A stretch of 64,000 bases of DNA, from positions 19,158,001-19,222,000 of the forward strand of contig OU612072.1 of the NCBI GenBank assembly GCA_914767715.1, given 5' to 3'. The notes below the pieces were generated by a model that saw only the letters and a program-made list of their open reading frames with translations, had not been told where the DNA came from and made no database searches. Below are positions 1-12,000 of the stretch, piece by piece. Made by a program: the position numbers and the translations under genes. This DNA is from Membranipora membranacea (Eukaryota; Bryozoa; Gymnolaemata; Cheilostomatida; Membraniporidae). How positions within the stretch are numbered: position 1 is the first letter of the stretch; every line of letters begins with the position of its first letter.

Positions 1-242
1 ATGACAAAAGTGACCCTCGTTTAAAAGGTTGCTGACGCCAAACAAAGAGGGGCAGTCCCGAACGGGTTTCAAATTCAAAATCAGCATGAATTTACCTACG
101 TTAAAGAGCAGGTTAGAAGGAAATCTATTTTTTAAACTGGCCGTAAAAAAAACCAAGGGTCCCCCTTTGTTACTTTTTTAAATTTTAAACTCCCTCTAAT
201 TCCTGTTCTATTTATCGTAGGATCTTGATATTCGGGACTTAG

Positions 243-576
243 AATGAGGCCAATGAGGCCATCAACTGCTCAGAGTTTGAAAGAATTCCGATTGCTAATT
301 CAAATTTAAGCCTGCCTTTTGGCATGTTTTTTCATGACAAAAGTGGCCCTCGTTAAAAAGGTTGCTGACTCCAAACAAAGAGGAGCAGTCCCGAACGGGT
401 TTCAGTTTCAAAGTCAGCATGAAATTGCCTATGTTATAGAGCAGGTTAGAGGGAAATCTATTTTTTAAACTGGCCGTAAAAAAAACCAAGGGTCCCCCCT
501 CTGTTACTTTTTTAAATTTTAAACTCGCTCTAATTCCTGTTCTATTTATCCTAGGATCTTGATATTCGGGATTTTG
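243..576. repeat. Representative satellite monomer (subfamily A, 334 bp)
   Basis: This unit runs from one aatgaggcc doublet to the next and serves as a phase reference. The 9-bp doublet is a fixed internal direct repeat. An EcoRI site follows about 40 bp later, then ttggcatg with a six-T tract, then the gac-tccaaac block (gacgccaaac in most other units), then the inverted repeat cccg-aa-cggg, then cagcatgaaat and gagcaggtt. The last third is A/T-rich: a T6 tract, an A8 tract about 18 bp downstream, a C6 run, and a further T6 tract before ttaaattttaaac and the tail ctaattcctgttc. No tRNA-like or Pol III promoter structure is visible. The strand is arbitrary. Confidence 0.93.
295..489 (-). other. 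Representative of a 64-codon minus-strand frame recurring through subfamily A; probably noncoding
   Basis: Near-identical frames of 62-64 codons starting MVFFTASLK occur about 100 times between 295 and 43,150, one per monomer. The peptide contains a GHFCHEKTCQ segment with two cysteines and two histidines, but their spacing is not a standard zinc finger. In B the single change aaacaaag to aaactaag gives a stop in this frame. Variation among copies includes the 6-bp in-frame deletion (62-codon versions) and scattered substitutions. The frame is the passive result of one founder monomer being copied; no ribosome-binding, promoter or splice context supports translation. Confidence 0.25.
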
Positions 577-1577
577 AATGAGGCCAATGAGGCCATCAAC
601 TGGTCAGAGTTTGATAGAATTCCAATTGCTATTTCAAATTTGAGCCTACCTTTTGGCATGTTTTTTCACGACAAAAGTGGCCCGGGTAAAAAAGGTTGCT
701 GACGCCAAACAAAGAGGAGCATTCCCAAACGGGTTTCAGTTTCAAAGTCAGCATGAAATTGCCTACGTTATAGAGCAGGTTAGAAGGAAATCTATTTTTT
801 AAACTGGCCGTAAAAAACCCAAGGGTCCCCCCTTTGTTACTTTTCCAAATTTTAAACTCGCTCTAATTCCTGTTCTATTTATCGTAGGATCTTGATATTC
901 GGGACTTAGAATGAGGCCAATGAGGCCATCAACTTGTCAGAGTTTGAAATAATTCCGATGGCTATTTCAAATTTGAACCTGCCGTTTGGCATGTGTTTTT
1001 ATGACAAAAGTGGCCCAGGTAAAAAAGGTTGCTGACGCCAAACAAAGAGGAGCAGTCCCGAACAGGTTTCAGTTTTAAAGTCAGCATGAAATTGCTCACG
1101 TTATAGAGCAGGTTAGAAGGAAATCTATTTTTTAAACTGGCCGTAAAAAAAACCAAGGGTCCCCCCTTTGTTACTTTTTTAAATTTTAAACTCGCTCTAA
1201 TTCCTGTTCTATTTATCGTAGGATCTCGATTTTCGTGACGTAGAATGAGGCCAATGAGGCCATCAACTGGTCAGAGTTTTAAAGAATTCTGATGGCTATT
1301 TCAAATTTGAGCCTGCCTTTTGGCATGTTTTTTCATGACAAAAGTGGCCCTTGTTAAAAAGGTTGCTGACTCCAAACAAAGAGGAGCAGTCCCGAACGGG
1401 TTTCAGTTTCAAAGTCAGCATGAAATTGCCTATGTTATAGAGCAGGTTAGAGGGAAATCTATTTTTTAAACTGGCCGTAAAAAAAACCAAGGGTCCCCCC
1501 TTTGTTACTTTTTTAAATTTTAAACTCGCTCTAATTCCTGTTCTATTTATCGTAGGATCTTGATATTCAGGATTTTG

Positions 1578-4246
1578 AATGAGGCCAATGAGGCCATCAA
1601 CTGGTCAGAGTTTGAAAGAATTCCAATTGCTATTTCAAATTTGAGCCTGCCTTTTGGCATGTTTTTTCATGACAAAAGTGACCCTCGTTTAAAAGGTTGC
1701 TGACGCCAAACAAAGAGGGGCAGTCCCGAACGGGTTTCAGTTTCAAAATCAGCATGAAATTGCCTACGTTAAAGAGCAGGTTAGAAGGAAATCTATTTTT
1801 TAAACTGGCCGTAAAAAAAACCAAGGGTCCCCCTTTGTTACTTTTTTAAATTTTAAACTCCCTCTAATTCCTGTTTTATTTATCGTAGGATCTTGATATT
1901 CGGGACTTAGAATGAGGCCAATGAGGCCATCAACTGCTCAGAGTTTGAAAGAATTCCGATTGCTAATTCAAATTTAAGCCTGCCTTTTGGCATGTTTTTT
2001 CATGACAAAAGTGGCCCTCGTTAAAAAGGTTGCTGACTCCAAACAAAGAGGAGCAGTCCCGAACGGGTTTCAGTTTCAAAGTCAGCATGAAATTGCCTAT
2101 GTTATAGAGCAGGTTAGAGGGAAATCTATTTTTTAAACTGGCCGTAAAAAAAACCAAGGGTCCCCCCTCTGTTACTTTTTTAAATTTTAAACTTGCTCTA
2201 ATTCCTGTTCTATTTATCCTAGGATCTTGATATTCGGGATTTTGAATGAGGCCAATGAGGCCATCAACTGGTCAGAGTTTGAAAGAATTCCAATTGCTAT
2301 TTCAAATTTGAGCCTACCTTTTGGCATGTTTTTTCACGACAAAAGTGGCCCTCGTTAAAAAGGTTGCTGACGCCAAACAAAGAGGGGCAGTCCCGAACGG
2401 GTTTCAGTTTCAAAGTCAGCATGAAATTGCCTACGTGATAGAGCAGGTTAGAAGGAAATCTCTTTTTTAAACTGGCCGTAAAAAAGACCAAGGGTCCCCC
2501 CTTTGTTACTTTTTTAAATTTTAAACTCGCTCTAATTCCTGTTCTATTTATCGTAGGATCTTGATTTTCGGGACTTAGAATGAGGCCAATGAGGCCATCA
2601 ACTGGTCAGAGTTTGAAAGAATTCCGATTGCTATTTCAAATTTGAGCCTGCCGTTTGGCAAGTTTTTTTATGACAAAAGTGGTCAAGGTTAAAAAGGTTG
2701 CTGACGCCAAACAAAGAGGAGCAATCCCGAACGGGTTTCAGTTTCAAAGTCAGCATGAAATTGACTATGTTAAAGAGCAGGTTAGAAGGAAATCTATTTT
2801 TTAAACTGGCCGTAAAAAAGACCAAGGGTCTCCCCTTTGTTACTTTTTTAAATTTTAAACTCGCTCTTATTCCTGTTCTATTTATCGGAGGATCTTTATA
2901 TTCGGGACTTAGAATGAGGCCAATGAGGCCATCAACTGCTCAGAGTTTGAAAGAATTCCGATTGCTAATTCAATTTTAAGCCTGCCTTTTGGCATGTTTT
3001 TTCATGACAAAAGTGGCCCTCGTTAAAAAGGTTGCTGACGCCAAACAAAGAGGAGCAGTCCCGAACAGGTTTCAGTTTCAAAATCAGCATGAAATTGCCT
3101 ACGTTAAAGAGCAGGTTAGAAGGAAATCTATTTTTTAAACTGGCCGTAAAAAAAACCAAGGGTCCCCCTTTGTTACTTTTTTAAATTTTAAACTCCCTCT
3201 AATTCCTGTTCTATTTATCGTAGGATCTTGATATTCGGGACTTAGAATGAGGCCAATGAGGCCATCAACTGCTCAGAGTTTGAAAGAATTCCGATTGCTA
3301 ATTCAATTTTAAGCCTGCCTTTTGGCATGTTTTTTCATGACAAAAGTGGCCCTCGTTAAAAAGGTTGCTGACGCCAAACAAAGAGGAGCAGTCCCGAACG
3401 GGTTTCAGTTTCAAAATCAGCATGAAATTGCCTACGTTAAAGAGCAGGTTAGAAGGAAATCTATTTTTTAAACTGGCCGTAAAAAAAACCAAGGGTCCCC
3501 CTTTGTTACTTTTTTAAATTTTAAACTCCCTCTAATTCCTGTTCTATTTATTGTAGGATCTTGATATTCGGGACTTAGAATGAGGCCAATGATGCCATCA
3601 ACTGCTCAGAGTTTGAAAGAATTCCGATTGCTAATTCAAAATTAAGCCTGCCTTTTGGCATGTTTTTTCATGACAAAAGTGGCCCTCGTTAAAAAGGTTC
3701 CTGACTCCAAACAAAGAGGAGCAGTCCCGAACGGGTTTCAGTTTCAAAGTCAGCATGAAATTGCCTATGTTATAGTGCAGGTTAGAGGGAAATCTATTTT
3801 TTAAACTGGCCGTAAAAAAAACCAAAGGTCCCCCCTTTGTTACTTTTTTAAACTTTAAACTCCCTCTAATTCCTGTTCTATTTATCGTAGGATCTTGATA
3901 TTCGGGACTTAGAATGAGGCCAATGAGGCCATCAACTGCTCAGAGTTTGAAAGAATTCCGATTGCTAATTCAAATTTAAGCCTGCCTTTTGGCATGTTTT
4001 TTCATGACAAAAGTGGCCCTCGTTAAAAAGGTTGCTGACTCCAAACAAAGAGGAGCAGTCCCGAACGGGTTTCAGTTTCAAAGTCAGCATGAAATTGCCT
4101 ATGTTATAGAGCAGGTTAGAGGGAAATCTATTTTTTAAACTGGCCGTAAAAAAAACCAAGGGTCCCCCCTTTGTTACTTTTTTAAATTTTAAACTCGCTC
4201 TAATTCCTGTTCTATTTATCGTAGGATCTTGATATTCAGGATTTTG
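1578..4246. repeat. 8-monomer higher-order unit (2,669 bp), copy 1
   Basis: The units here have class order 6-5-1-2-3-3-4-5, and the next unit begins again with class 6. The same order occurs in the next 7 units without the second class 3 (6-5-1-2-3-4-5, 4,247 to about 6,580), and again at 21,589. Class identity rests on linked private variants, such as aaagtgaccctcgttt with a C5 run for class 6 and gtcaagg with gcaatcccg for class 2. This is a true higher-order repeat rather than random monomer order. Confidence 0.8.
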
Positions 4247-7200
4247 AATGAGGCCAATGAGGCCATCAACTGGTCAGAGTTTGAAAGAATTCCAATTGCT
4301 ATTTCAAATTTGAGCCTGCCTTTTGGCATGTTTTTTCATGACAAAAGTGACCCTCGTTTAAAAGGTTGCTGACGCCAAAGAAAGAGGGGCAGTCCCGAAC
4401 GGGTTTCAGTTTCAAAATCAGCATGAAATTGCCTACGTTAAAGAGCAGGTTAGAAGGAAATCTATTTTTTAAACTGGCCGTAAAAAAAACCAAGGGTCCC
4501 CCTTTGTTACTTTTTTAAATTTTAAACTCCCTCTAATTCCTGTTTTATTTATCGTAGGATCTTGATATTCGGGACTTAGAATGAGGCCAATGAGGCCATC
4601 AACTGCTCAGAGTTTGAAAGAATTCCGATTGCTAATTCAAATTTAAGCCTGCCTTTTGGCATGTTTTTTCATGACAAAAGTGGCCCTCGTTAAAAAGGTT
4701 GCTGACTCCAAACAAAGAGGAGCAGTCCCGAACGGGTTTCAGTTTCAAAGTCAGCATGAAATTGCCTATGTTATAGAGCAGGTTAGAGGGAAATCTATTT
4801 TTTAAACTGGCCGTAAAAAAAACCAAGGGTCCCCCCTCTGTTACTTTTTTAAATTTTAAACTTGCTCTAATTCCTGTTCTATTTATCCTAGGATCTTGAT
4901 ATTCGGGATTTTGAATGAGGCCAATGAGGCCATCAACTGGTCAGAGTTTGAAAGAATTCCAATTGCTATTTCAAATTTGAGCCTACCTTTTGGCATGTTT
5001 TTTCACGACAAAAGTGGCCCTCGTTAAAAAGGTTGCTGACGCCAAACAAAGAGGGGCAGTCCCGAACGGGTTTCAGTTTCAAAGTCAGCATGAAATTGCC
5101 TACGTGATAGAGCAGGTTAGAAGGAAATCTCTTTTTTAAACTGGCCGTAAAAAAGACCAAGGGTCCCCCCTTTGTTACTTTTTTAAATTTTAAACTCGCT
5201 CTAATTCCTGTTCTATTTATCGTAGGATCTTGATTTTCGGGACTTAGAATGAGGCCAATGAGGCCATCAACTGGTCAGAGTTTGAAAGAATTCCGATTGC
5301 TATTTCAAATTTGAGCCTGCCGTTTGGCATGTTTTTTTATGACAAAAGTGGTCAAGGTTAAAAAGGTTGCTGACGCCAAACAAAGAGGAGCAATCCCGAA
5401 CGGGTTTCAGTTTCAAAGTCAGCATGAAATTGACTATGTTATAGAGCAGGTTAGAAGGAAATCAATTTTTTAAACTGGCTGTAAAAAAGACCAAGGTTCT
5501 CCCCTTTGTTACTTTTTTAAATTTTAAACTCGCTCTTATTCCTGTTCTATTTATCGGAGGATCTTTATATTCGGGACTTAGAATGAGGCCAATGAGGCCA
5601 TCAACTGCTCAGAGTTTGAAAGAATTCCGATTGCTAATTCAATTTTAAGCCTGCCTTTTGGCATGTTTTTTCATGACAAAAGTGGCCCTCGTTAAAAAGG
5701 TTGCTGACGCCAAACAAAGAGGAGCAGTCCCGAACGGGTTTCAGTTTCAAAATCAGCATGAAATTGCCTACGTTAAAGAGCAGGTTAGAATGAAATCTAT
5801 TTTTTAAACTGGCCGTAAAAAAAACCAAGGGTCCCCCTTTGTTACTTTTTTAAATTTTAAACTCCCTCTAATTCCTGTTCTATTTATTGTAGGATCTTGA
5901 TATTCGGGACTTAGAATGAGGCCAATGATGCCATCAACTGCTCAGAGTTTGAAAGAATTCCGATTGCTAATTCAAAATTAAGCCTGCCTTTTGGCATGTT
6001 TTTTCATGACAAAAGTGGCCCTCGTTAAAAAGGTTCCTGACTCCAAACAAAGAGGAGCAGTCCCGAACGGGTTTCAGTTTCAAAGTCAGCATGAAATTGC
6101 CTATGTTATAGTGCAGGTTAGAGGGAAATCTATTTTTTAAACTGGCCGTAAAAAAAACCAAAGGTCCCCCCTTTGTTACCTTTTTAAACTTTAAACTCCC
6201 TCTAATTCCTGTTCTATTTATCGTAGGATCTTGATATTCGGGACTTAGAATGAGGCCAATGAGGCCATCAACTGCTCAGAGTTTGAAAGAATTCCGATTG
6301 CTAATTCAAATTTAAGCCTGCCTTTTGGCATGTTTTTTCATGACAAAAGTGGCCCTCGTTAAAAAGGTTGCTGACTCCAAACAAAGAGGAGCGGTCCCGA
6401 ACGGGTTTCAGTTTCAAAGTCAGCATGAAATTGCCTATGTTATAGAGCAGGTTAGAGGGAAATCTATTTTTTAAACTGGCCGTAAAAAAAACCAAGGGTC
6501 CCCCCTCTGTTACTTTTTTAAATTTTAAACTCGCTCTAATTCCTGTTCTATTTATCCTAGGATCTTGATATTCGGGATTTTGAATGAGGCCAATGAGGCC
6601 ATCAACTGGTCAGAGTTTGATAGAATTCCAATTGCTATTTCAAATTTGAGCCTACCTTTTGGCATGTTTTTTCACGACAAAAGTGGCCCTCGTTAAAAAG
6701 GTTGCTGACGCCAAACAAAGAGGGGCAGTCCCGAACGGGTTTCAGTTTCAAAGTCAGCATGAAATTGCCTACGTGATAGAGCAGGTTAGAAGAAAATATC
6801 TTTTTTAAACTGGCCGTAAAAAAAACCAAGGGTCCCCCCTTTGTTACTTTTTTAAATTTTAAACTCGCTCTAATTCCTGTTCTATTTATCGTAGGATCTT
6901 GATATTCGGGACTTAGAATGAGGCCAATGAGGCCATCAACTGGTCAGAGTTTGAAAGAATTCCGATGGCTATTTCAAATTTGAGCCTGCTGCTTGGCATG
7001 TTTTTTTATGACAAAAGTGGCCCGGGTAAAAAAGGTTGCTGACGCCAAACAAAGAGGAGCATTCCCAAACGGGTTTCAGTTTCAAAGTCAGCATGAAATT
7101 GCCTACATTATAGAGCAGGTTAGAAGGAAATCTATTTTTTAAACTGGCCGTAAAAAAAACCAAGGGTCCCCCCTCTGATACTTTTTTAAATTTTAAATTC

Positions 7201-8608
7201 GTTCTAATTCCTGTTCTATGTATCGTAGGATCTTGATATTCGGGATTTTGAATGAGGCCAATGAGGCCATCAGCTGGTCAGAGTTTGAAAGAATTCCGAT
7301 GGCTATTTCAAATTTGAGCCTGCCGTTTGGCATGTTTTTTTATGACAAAAGTGGCCCTCGTTGAAAACGTTGCTGACGCCAAACTAAGAGGAGCAGTCCC
7401 AAACGGGTTTCAGTTTCAAATTCAGCATGAAATTGCCTACGTTATAGAGTAGGTTAGAAGGAAATCTATTTTTTAAACTGGCCGTAAAAAAAACCAAGGG
7501 TCCCCCCTTTGTTACTTTTTTTAATTTTAAACTCGCTCTAATTCCTGTTCTATTTATCGTAGGATCTTGATATTCGGGATTTAGAATGAGGCCAATGATG
7601 CCATCAGCTGGTCAGAGTTTGAAAGAATTCCGATGGCTATTTAAAACTTGAGCCTGCTGTTTGGCATGTTTTTTCATGACAAAAGTGACCCTCGTTTAAA
7701 AGGTTGCTGACGCCAAACAAAGAGGGGCAGTCCCGAACGGGTTTCAGTTTCAAAATCAGCATGAAATTGCCTACGTTAAAGAGCAGGTTAGAAGGAAATC
7801 TATTTTTTAAACTGGCCGTAAAAAAAACCAAGGGTCCCCCTTTGTTACTTTTTTAAATTTTAAACTCCCTCTAATTCCCGTTTTATTTATCGTAGGATCT
7901 TGATTTTCGGGACTTAGAATGAGGCCAATGAGGCCATCAACTGCTCAGAGTTTGAAAGAATTCCGATTGCTAATTCAAATTTAAGCCTGCCTTTTGGCAT
8001 GTTTTTTCATGACAAAAGTGGCCCTCGTTAAAAAGGTTGCTGACTCCAAACAAAGAGGAGCAGTCCCGAAAGGGTTTCAGTTTCAAAGTCAGCATGAAAT
8101 TGCCTATGTTATAGAGCAGGTTAGAGGGAAATCTATTTTTTAAACTGGCCGTAAAAAAAACCAAGGGTCCCCCCTCTGTTACTTTTTTAAATTTTAAACT
8201 CGCTCTAATTCCTGTTCTATTTATCGTAGGATCTTGATATTCGGGATTTTGAATGAGGCTAATGAGGCCATCAACTGGTCAGAGTTTGAAAGAATTCCAA
8301 TTGCTATTTCAAATTTGAGCCTACCTTTTGGCATGTTTTTTCACGACAAAAGTGGCCCTCGTTAAAAAGGTTGCTGACGCCAAACAAAGAGGAGCAGTCC
8401 CGAACGAGTTTCAGTTTCAAAGTCAGCATGAAATTGCCTATGTTATAGAGCAGGTTAGAGGGAAATCTATTTTTTAAACTGGCCGTAAAAAAAACCAAGG
8501 GTCCCCCCTCTGTTACTTTTTTAAATTTTAAACTTGCTCTAATTCCTGTTCTATTTATCCTAGGATCTTGATATTCGGGATTTTGAATGAGGCCAATGAG
8601 GCCATCAG
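4066..8608. repeat. 15-monomer tandem duplication (offset 5,007 bp), copy 1
   Basis: Copy 1 shares rare variants with copy 2 at a constant offset of 5,007 bp: gccaaagaaagagg at 4,373 and 9,380, gaatgaaatc at 5,788 and 10,795, gagcggtccc at 6,389 and 11,396, and the whole B island at 7.17 kb. Only a few substitutions separate the copies, for example a cgaacggg to cgaaaggg change near 9,739. Copy 1 begins where copy 2's left seam maps back to it. Confidence 0.88.
7171..7672. repeat. B-type island inside subfamily A (1.5 units)
   Basis: Within A, this stretch switches to B markers: ctctgata, aaattcgttc, tctatgtatcg, catcagctgg, aaactaagag and gagtaggtt. It returns to A just before ttttttcatgac. 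The left-edge spelling with ctctgata and tgtatcg matches B units near 58.5 and 61.5 kb, so the closest relatives are in the far right of the window. Both edges fall inside monomers and keep phase, leaving chimeric units. That fits gene conversion or a double exchange between A and B better than insertion. Confidence 0.8.
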
Positions 8609-9072
8609 CTGGTCAGAGTTTGAAAGAATTCCGATGGCTATTTCAAATTTGAGCCTGCCGTTTGGCATGTTTTTTTATAACAAAAGTGGCCCTCGTTAAA
8701 AACGTTGCTGACGCCAAACTAAGACGAGCAGTCCCGAACGGCTTTCAGTTTCAAAGTCAGCATGAAATTGCCTACGTTATAGAGTAGGTTAGAAGGAAAT
8801 CTATTTTTTAAACTGGCCGTAAAAAAAACCAAGGGTCCCCCCTTTGTTACTTTTTTTAATTTTACACTCGCTCTAATTCCTGTTCCATTTATCGTAGGAT
8901 CTTGATATTCGGGATTTAGAATGAGGCCAATGAGGCCATCAGCTGGTCAGAGTTTGAAAGAATTCCGATGGCTATTTAAAACTTGAGCCTGCTGTTTGGC
9001 ATGTTTTTTTATGACAAAAGTAGCACTCGTTAAAAACATTGCTGACGCCAAACTAAGAGGAGCAGTCCCGAA
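8606..9072. repeat. B-type island inside subfamily A
   Basis: B markers run from catcagctgg at 8,606 to aaactaagag and agcagtcccgaatggg near 9,072, after which A spelling resumes. Private features are shared with B units near 58.85-59.1 and 60.2-60.4 kb: ttttacactcg, gttccattt, tttaaaacttgagcctgctg and gtagcactcg followed by aaacattg. The right edge coincides with the junction between the two 5,007-bp copies, so this island may lie on the original duplication seam. Confidence 0.8.
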
Positions 9073-12000
9073 TGGGTTTCAGTTTCAAAGTCAGCATGAA
9101 ATTGCCTATGTTATAGAGCAGGTTAGAGGGAAATCTATTTTTTAAACTGGCCGTAAAAAAAACCAAGGGTCCCCCCTTTGTTACTTTTTTAAATTTTAAA
9201 CTCGCTCTAATTCCTGTTCTATTTATCGTAGGATCTTGATATTCAGGATTTTGAATGAGGCCAATGAGGCCATCAACTGGTCAGAGTTTGAAAGAATTCC
9301 AATTGCTATTTCAAATTTGAGCCTGCCTTTTGGCATGTTTTTTCATGACAAAAGTGACCCTCGTTTAAAAGGTTGCTGACGCCAAAGAAAGAGGGGCAGT
9401 CCCGAACGGGTTTCAGTTTCAAAATCAGCATGAAATTGCCTACGTTAAAGAGCAGGTTAGAAGGAAATCTATTTTTTAAACTGGCCGTAAAAAAAACCAA
9501 GGGTCCCCCTTTGTTACTTTTTTAAATTTTAAACTCCCTCTAATTCCTGTTTTATTTATCGTAGGATCTTGATATTCGGGACTTAGAATGAGGCCAATGA
9601 GGCCATCAACTGCTCAGAGTTTGAAAGAATTCCGATTGCTAATTCAAATTTAAGCCTGCCTTTTGGCATGTTTTTTCATGACAAAAGTGGCCCTCGTTAA
9701 AAAGGTTGCTGACTCCAAACAAAGAGGAGCAGTCCCGAAAGGGTTTCAGTTTCAAAGTCAGCATGAAATTGCCTATGTTATAGAGCAGGTTAGAGGGAAA
9801 TCTATTTTTTAAACTGGCCGTAAAAAAAACCAAGGGTCCCCCCTCTGTTACTTTTTTAAATTTTAAACTTGCTCTAATTCCTGTTCTATTTATCCTAGGA
9901 TCTTGATATTCGGGATTTTGAATGAGGCCAATGAGGCCATCAACTGGTCAGAGTTTGAAAGAATTCCAATTGCTATTTCAAATTTGAGCCTACCTTTTGG
10001 CATGTTTTTTCACGACAAAAGTGGCCCTCGTTAAAAAGGTTGCTGACGCCAAACAAAGAGGGGCAGTCCCGAACGGGTTTCAGTTTCAAAGTCAGCATGA
10101 AATTGCCTACGTGATAGAGCAGGTTAGAAGGAAATCTCTTTTTTAAACTGGCCGTAAAAAAGACCAAGGGTCCCCCCTTTGTTACTTTTTTAAATTTTAA
10201 ACTCGCTCTAATTCCTGTTCTATTTATCGTAGGATCTTGATTTTCGGGACTTAGAATGAGGCCAATGAGGCCATCAACTGGTCAGAGTTTGAAAGAATTC
10301 CGATTGCTATTTCAAATTTGAGCCTGCCGTTTGGCATGTTTTTTTATGACAAAAGTGGTCAAGGTTAAAAAGGTTGCTGACGCCAAACAAAGAGGAGCAA
10401 TCCCGAACGGGTTTCAGTTTCAAAGTCAGCATGAAATTGACTATGTTATAGAGCAGGTTAGAAGGAAATCAATTTTTTAAACTGGCTGTAAAAAAGACCA
10501 AGGTTCTCCCCTTTGTTACTTTTTTAAATTTTAAACTCGCTCTTATTCCTGTTCTATTTATCGGAGGATCTTTATATTCGGGACTTAGAATGAGGCCAAT
10601 GAGGCCATCAACTGCTCAGAGTTTGAAAGAATTCCGATTGCTAATTCAATTTTAAGCCTGCCTTTTGGCATGTTTTTTCATGACAAAAGTGGCCCTCGTT
10701 AAAAAGGTTGCTGACGCCAAACAAAGAGGAGCAGTCCCGAACGGGTTTCAGTTTCAAAATCAGCATGAAATTGCCTACGTTAAAGAGCAGGTTAGAATGA
10801 AATCTATTTTTTAAACTGGCCGTAAAAAAAACCAAGGGTCCCCCTTTGTTACTTTTTTAAATTTTAAACTCCCTCTAATTCCTGTTCTATTTATTGTAGG
10901 ATCTTGATATTCGGGACTTAGAATGAGGCCAATGATGCCATCAACTGCTCAGAGTTTGAAAGAATTCCGATTGCTAATTCAAAATTAAGCCTGCCTTTTG
11001 GCATGTTTTTTCATGACAAAAGTGGCCCTCGTTAAAAAGGTTCCTGACTCCAAACAAAGAGGAGCAGTCCCGAACGGGTTTCAGTTTCAAAGTCAGCATG
11101 AAATTGCCTATGTTATAGTGCAGGTTAGAGGGAAATCTATTTTTTAAACTGGCCGTAAAAAAAACCAAAGGTCCCCCCTTTGTTACCTTTTTAAACTTTA
11201 AACTCCCTCTAATTCCTGTTCTATTTATCGTAGGATCTTGATATTCGGGACTTAGAATGAGGCCAATGAGGCCATCAACTGCTCAGAGTTTGAAAGAATT
11301 CCGATTGCTAATTCAAATTTAAGCCTGCCTTTTGGCATGTTTTTTCATGACAAAAGTGGCCCTCGTTAAAAAGGTTGCTGACTCCAAACAAAGAGGAGCG
11401 GTCCCGAACGGGTTTCAGTTTCAAAGTCAGCATGAAATTGCCTATGTTATAGAGCAGGTTAGAGGGAAATCTATTTTTTAAACTGGCCGTAAAAAAAACC
11501 AAGGGTCCCCCCTCTGTTACTTTTTTAAATTTTAAACTCGCTCTAATTCCTGTTCTATTTATCCTAGGATCTTGATATTCGGGATTTTGAATGAGGCCAA
11601 TGAGGCCATCAACTGGTCAGAGTTTGATAGAATTCCAATTGCTATTTCAAATTTGAGCCTACCTTTTGGCATGTTTTTTCACGACAAAAGTGGCCCTCGT
11701 TAAAAAGGTTGCTGACGCCAAACAAAGAGGGGCAGTCCCGAACGGGTTTCAGTTTCAAAGTCAGCATGAAATTGCCTACGTGATAGAGCAGGTTAGAAGA
11801 AAATATCTTTTTTAAACTGGCCGTAAAAAAAACCAAGGGTCCCCCCTTTGTTACTTTTTTAAATTTTAAACTCGCTCTAATTCCTGTTCTATTTATCGTA
11901 GGATCTTGATATTCGGGACTTAGAATGAGGCCAATGAGGCCATCAACTGGTCAGAGTTTGAAAGAATTCCGATGGCTATTTCAAATTTGAGCCTGCTGCT

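Larger units (their letters stand above)
1..6530. repeat. ~6.5-kb duplicated segment, left copy
   Basis: From 1 to about 676 the sequence follows 19,678-20,353 at an offset of 19,677. From about 677 on it follows the right copy at an offset of 20,011. The difference is exactly one monomer, so the unit at about 577-910 is a hybrid that lost one unit relative to the right copy; the seam lies in cacgacaaaagtggccc. Rare shared variants include ccaaattttaaac, tgtgtttttatgac, gatctcgattttcgtgacg and aatgatgcc. Differences are scattered single bases, for example 2,665 (ggcaag against ggcatg). Confidence 0.85.

Noticed and set aside
243-260. The 9-bp doublet aatgaggcc-aatgaggcc as a target-site duplication
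   Set aside because: It is adjacent with nothing between, and is fixed in nearly all monomers, so it is an internal part of the founder unit.
295-489. Zinc-finger peptide from the GHFCHEKTCQ segment of the minus-strand frame
   Set aside because: Two Cys and two His lie within ten residues with spacing that fits no standard finger, and the frame is probably not translated.
2698-2979. 93-codon plus-strand open frame, the longest in the window, with similar 64-66-codon frames at 15,047, 29,382, 34,048 and elsewhere
   Set aside because: It lies antisense to the minus-strand frame in ordinary monomers, and is longer only because a private base change removes the usual stop. Neighbouring units close it, and no gene context is present.
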